From NCBI GenBank assembly GCA_965222315.1, contig OZ244951.1:930001-994000 (forward strand): DNA of 64,000 bases, in the 5' to 3' direction. The notes under the pieces were generated by a model. That model saw nothing but the letters and a program-made list of their open reading frames with translations, did no database searches and was not told where the DNA came from. This stretch comes from JACKII01 sp965222315. GTDB lineage: Bacteria; Pseudomonadota; Alphaproteobacteria; Bin95. Both the position numbers and the translations under genes were made by a program. The first letter of the stretch is position 1; each line of letters begins with the position of its first letter. Of this stretch, positions 60,546 to 64,000 are shown one piece after another.

Positions 60546-63334
60546 GTGACGCACCGATCCGCATTGGCCTTCCCGACACGGCGCAAGCGCTGGACATTTG
60601 CGGGTGCTGCGATGGCATCGCCGTCAGTACGCTGCAACCGATCTGGAACCGCCCGAACCTCTCCGCCATCGCGTATCGCGCCGGCACGCATGCCCAGTTC
60701 AAGGCGTCGATCCTGACGGCGCTGGCCTCCGCCGAACATGCGCCGCTCGCAGACCTCAAAACCCGCGACAACGATGATTTCACCATCGCCCTTATCGACG
60801 CCTGGGCCAGCGCCTGCGAAGTGCTGAGCTTCTACCAGGAACGCTATGCCAATGAGGCCTTTATCGGCACGGCGCTGGAACGGCTGTCGATTGGCGAGAT
60901 TGCACGTCTGATCGGCTACCGCCTGCATCCGGGCGCGGCGGCGGAGACGGATCTGGTCTTCCTGATGGACGATCCGCCGGGGGCCGAGCCGGATGTCGCC
61001 GACCTGACCATTCCGCTCGGCACGCGCGTGCAAAGTCAGCCGGGGCCGGAAGAAACGCCGCAAGTGTTTGAGACACTGGCGCCCCTCCAAGCCCGCGTTG
61101 CCTGGAACCGCTTCCAGCCGCGCCAGAACCGGCAGATCGCCCCGAACACGGGCGATCTGGGCGCATGGTTGCAGGGGCAGGCGACCGGCCTGCAAATGGG
61201 CGACGCCATCCTGATTGTCGGGGATGACCGGGGCAGCAATGCCGGGTCCGAACTGTGGGATTTCCGCCGGGTCACCAGGGTGGAGGCTTTCCCCGATCTC
61301 GACCGGACCTTTGTTACCTGGGACCGGCCGCTCGGCTCCATCAATCCGCCGGGCGAGGCGGCGCAGGCAGGGCATCGTTTCTACCACCTCCGCACCCGCG
61401 CTTCTCTGTTTGGCTATAACGCGCCGCATCCGGGCGTTTTGACCGCAGAGCAGCGGGATAATCTCGGCTATCCCGATATCATCATCGTTGCGGCCGTAAG
61501 CGGTCCGGGCGGCCTGACCTCTTCGAAACTGCCGATACCGGACTGGGATTTCGATTTTCCCGCATCCAACAAGATCGCCCTCGATGCGGTCTATAAGGGC
61601 TTTGTCCTGGGCGGCTGGGTCGTCCTCACCCTGCCGGGTGGCTTGGTGGAGCTGTACAGCATCACCAACGCCGCAGAGGACGCGGAAGCCCGTTGGGGCG
61701 TCAGCGGCAAGACAACCTTGCTGACTGTAGCAGGCGAGCATCTTTCCTCGTTCGAGAATGGCTACCGTACCGTTGGTGTCTATGGCGAAAGCGTGGAACT
61801 CGCGCTGGCCGAAACGCCGCTTTACGGCTGGATCGCCGGATCAACCGTCGAGCTGGACCGCCGCGCCGCCGACCTGCCGGAAGAGCGGCTGCTCATGTTC
61901 GCGGGGCGCCGCGCCCAGGTCCAAGTGGTCGCGGACACGCTCACACTGACCGCCGACGACGGCATTTCCATGAGAACGCTCTTTACCGAAGACCGCCTGA
62001 CCCTGATGGCCGACCCGGAGGCAATCCCGGCCAGCACCGATCTGCTTTGGCGCTTGCGCGATGCGGACGGCTTCGAAGGGACGCTCGAGGCTCCGGAAAC
62101 CGCGTTGCAGGCGGTGGAGGCCGCCGATGACACGGAAACGGTCGCGGAAACCGCGATATTGGCGGAAGTTCAGGCCATCGACGCCACCCAATCCCGGCTT
62201 GTCCTGGTCGAAGCGCTGACCCATGCCTATGACCGGCGCAATCTCTCGATCCACGCCAATGTCGCCCGCGCCTCGCACGGAGAGAGCGCAACGGAAATCC
62301 TGGGCGGTGGTGATCCCTCCCGGCCACATCAGAGCTTCCAGCTGAAGCAGAACCCGGTGACCCAATTGCTCGCGCCGGCGGAGTCGGGGATCGCTTCAAC
62401 GCTGGAGTTGCGGGCCGATGGCGTGAAGTGGCGTGAAGTACCCTTCCTTTATGGCCAGGGGCCGCGTAACCGGGTATTCGCGACGGCCCTTGACGACGAG
62501 GGCAAAACCACGATCCGCTTCGGGGATGGCGTCGAAGGCGCACGGCCGCCAGCTGGCCGGGATAATCTGGTTGCGGAGTACCGGGTTGGCCTCGGCCTCG
62601 CCGGGAACGTCAGGGCAGGGCAGTTGAGCCTCGCCGTTGACCAGCCCCTCGGCCTGCGTTCGGTGCGGAATCCGCTGGCAGCGCTCGGCGGCGATGACCC
62701 GGAAACCTCCGCCGATGCCCGCCGCAGCGCGCCAATCTATACGCTGACGCTCGGGCGTCTGGTCTCTATCACCGACTACCGAGACTTCGCGCTCGGCTAT
62801 CCCGGTATTGAGAAGGCGGATGCCCGCTGGGTCTGGACCGGTGAGACCCGGCGCATCATCGTCACGGTAGCGGGCACCAACGGCGCGATGATAACCGAGG
62901 ACGGACCGACCTATCCGGCCCTGTTGCAGGCTTACCGGGACCTGGGCGACCCGTTCGTGCAGTTCCAACTGCTCTCCTATGTGCCCGCCCATTTCCGGCT
63001 GGGCGTCCGCGTTGCCATCGACCCGGATTATGAAAACGACGCGGTTCTGAGTGCGGTTGAGGCAGCCCTTCGCGCGGCGTTCAGCTTCGATGCGCGCGAC
63101 TTCGTCCAGCCAGTCGCCCTCTCCGCGGTAGCCGCGAAGGCGCATGAGGTGGCTGGTGTGCTTGCGGTTGATATCGAAAAGCTCTACCGCACCGCACCGC
63201 CGCAGGCTGACGCCATCGCCCATCCGTTGCTGTCGGCGCAGCCGGGCCGCCTGTCCGCGGCCGGCAAATTGCTGCCTGCCGAGATCCTGACCCTGTCGCC
63301 CGATCCGCTGGATCAGTTGGAGGCGATGTCATGA
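60542..63334 (+). CDS. Baseplate assembly protein 2 (gp6/baseplate J-like)
   Basis: The 930-residue protein is related in layout to its neighbour: DAWASACEVLSFYQERYANEAFIGTALERLSIGEIARLIGYRLHPG in pieces near 85-135, TTIRFGDGVEGARPPAGRDNLVAEYRVGLGLAGNV near 655 and GRLVSITDYRDFALGYPGIEKA near 735. It corresponds to Pvc12-type proteins. The start overlaps the preceding stop by four bases. Together the two genes supply both wedge subunits. Confidence 0.9.
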   Translation: MSDAPIRIGLPDTAQALDICGCCDGIAVSTLQPIWNRPNLSAIAYRAGTHAQFKASILTALASAEHAPLADLKTRDNDDFTIALIDAWASACEVLSFYQERYANEAFIGTALERLSIGEIARLIGYRLHPGAAAETDLVFLMDDPPGAEPDVADLTIPLGTRVQSQPGPEETPQVFETLAPLQARVAWNRFQPRQNRQIAPNTGDLGAWLQGQATGLQMGDAILIVGDDRGSNAGSELWDFRRVTRVEAFPDLDRTFVTWDRPLGSINPPGEAAQAGHRFYHLRTRASLFGYNAPHPGVLTAEQRDNLGYPDIIIVAAVSGPGGLTSSKLPIPDWDFDFPASNKIALDAVYKGFVLGGWVVLTLPGGLVELYSITNAAEDAEARWGVSGKTTLLTVAGEHLSSFENGYRTVGVYGESVELALAETPLYGWIAGSTVELDRRAADLPEERLLMFAGRRAQVQVVADTLTLTADDGISMRTLFTEDRLTLMADPEAIPASTDLLWRLRDADGFEGTLEAPETALQAVEAADDTETVAETAILAEVQAIDATQSRLVLVEALTHAYDRRNLSIHANVARASHGESATEILGGGDPSRPHQSFQLKQNPVTQLLAPAESGIASTLELRADGVKWREVPFLYGQGPRNRVFATALDDEGKTTIRFGDGVEGARPPAGRDNLVAEYRVGLGLAGNVRAGQLSLAVDQPLGLRSVRNPLAALGGDDPETSADARRSAPIYTLTLGRLVSITDYRDFALGYPGIEKADARWVWTGETRRIIVTVAGTNGAMITEDGPTYPALLQAYRDLGDPFVQFQLLSYVPAHFRLGVRVAIDPDYENDAVLSAVEAALRAAFSFDARDFVQPVALSAVAAKAHEVAGVLAVDIEKLYRTAPPQADAIAHPLLSAQPGRLSAAGKLLPAEILTLSPDPLDQLEAMS

Positions 63335-64000
63335 ACCGTATAACGCCACAAGCGCTCTACGAGTTGCTGCCCGCCATCATCCGAATGCGGGACGCTGACG
63401 AGGGCGAGCCGCTCCGGGCGCTTTTCGCCGTGCTCGCCCGCGAAGGCAGTGTCATTGAGGAAAATATAGAGCAACTGCTCGACGATCTTTTCATCGAAAC
63501 CGCCGCCGACTGGGCTACGCCCTATATCGGCGGCGTGATCGGCTACCGCGCGCTGCATGAGATCGAAGGCACCGTTGTCAGCCCGCGGACAGAGGTCGCG
63601 AACACGATCGGCTACCGCCGCCGCAAGGGCACGGCGGCTGTCCTTGAGCAGCTTGCCCACGATGTCACCGGCTGGCCCGCCCGTGTGGTGGAGTATTTCC
63701 AGCTCGTCGCCACCTGCCAGTACATGAACCACATCCGGCCAGGCCATCATTGGGCGCCCGATCTGGCCGATCCGCTGACCCTGGAGCCGGTGGGCCGCGC
63801 GTTCGATCCGGTTGCCCGTACGGTGGATGTCCGCTCGATCAACCGCGCGGGCAGCCGTAAAAGTACCGGCGGCAAGCACAATCTGCCCAATATTGGTCTC
63901 TATCTCTGGCGGCTGGGGGCGATGCGGCAGAGCAATACGCCCGCTTCGATGGTGGATGCGCGGCGCTACCGGTTCGACCCGCTGGGCGCTGACCGGCCCC
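63331..64000 (+). CDS. Tail protein I-like baseplate protein, cut by the right edge
   Basis: The first 223 codons are visible. The opening ALYELLPAIIRMRDADEGEPLRALFAVLAREGSVIEENIEQLLDDLFIETAADWATPYIGGVIGYR (in pieces) matches phage tail protein I/P2-like proteins, which join wedges to fibres. The rest runs off the window. Fibre, tape-measure and further effector genes may lie beyond 64,000. Confidence 0.85.
   Translation, partial: MNRITPQALYELLPAIIRMRDADEGEPLRALFAVLAREGSVIEENIEQLLDDLFIETAADWATPYIGGVIGYRALHEIEGTVVSPRTEVANTIGYRRRKGTAAVLEQLAHDVTGWPARVVEYFQLVATCQYMNHIRPGHHWAPDLADPLTLEPVGRAFDPVARTVDVRSINRAGSRKSTGGKHNLPNIGLYLWRLGAMRQSNTPASMVDARRYRFDPLGADRP

Noticed and set aside
43384..64000. Complete prophage or type VI secretion system
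   Set aside because: No head, packaging, integrase or lysis genes and no TssJLM or ClpV; DUF4255, DUF4157 and the single AAA+ ATPase point to an extracellular-type injection system.

Overview
The window is about 62-65% GC and reads as a free-living alphaproteobacterial chromosome, possibly Rhodospirillales-like. That placement is inferred from gene content (minCDE, many short-chain dehydrogenases, a dipeptide-type ABC operon, a flavin monooxygenase, YceI lipoprotein); no rRNA or tRNA gene was seen to confirm it.

Positions 1-17,300 are ordinary chromosome: a small membrane protein, a cupin, ligA, a serine/threonine dehydratase-like enzyme, minC-minD-minE, YceI, an alpha/beta hydrolase, an MscS channel, a metallo-beta-lactamase-fold lactonase, a phosphopantetheinyl transferase, a Baeyer-Villiger-type monooxygenase, two SDR enzymes and mtgA. 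An unusual 11-bp-phased repeat array lies between mscS and the hydrolase gene.

Positions 17,400-30,100 start with a broken IS3-family copy and continue with a probable nitrogen-scavenging locus. A minus-strand operon encodes a dipeptide/oligopeptide ABC transporter (binding protein, two permeases, two ATPases), a DapA-superfamily protein and an isochorismatase-fold hydrolase. Divergent from it are an AtzG-like small subunit overlapping an AtzE/GatA-type amidase, then a second amidase and a relic of a third. A sequence matching the sigma-54 promoter consensus sits directly before the AtzG-like gene, which suggests nitrogen control.

Positions 30,200-42,900 are an IS-bounded accessory region. 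An IS5-family transposase gene is interrupted by an apparently complete IS3-family element, with a 3-bp target duplication whose removal restores the IS5 reading frame. Next come a LssY_C lipoprotein, a MORN-type pseudogene, and a MarR-led cluster of three DUF1254/DUF1214 exported proteins, an outer-membrane channel-like protein and a Tat-exported alkylsulfatase-like protein whose metal-binding motif is degenerate. A decayed IS6-family transposase ends the region.

Positions 43,384 to the right edge hold a tightly overlapping operon for a phage-tail-like contractile injection system: sheath, tube, a CxxC protein, a proline-rich protein, DUF4255 protein, AAA+ ATPase, a small protein, a zincin/OmpA-like protein, a DUF4157 protein, tube-adaptor and LysM proteins, hub, spike, PAAR-like tip, gp25, two large baseplate proteins and a tail protein I cut by the window edge. 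No capsid, terminase, portal or lysis gene is present, so it reads as an injection machine rather than a prophage. The two metalloprotease-like genes between the ATPase and the tube adaptor are the best candidates for cargo or machine-specific accessory factors.
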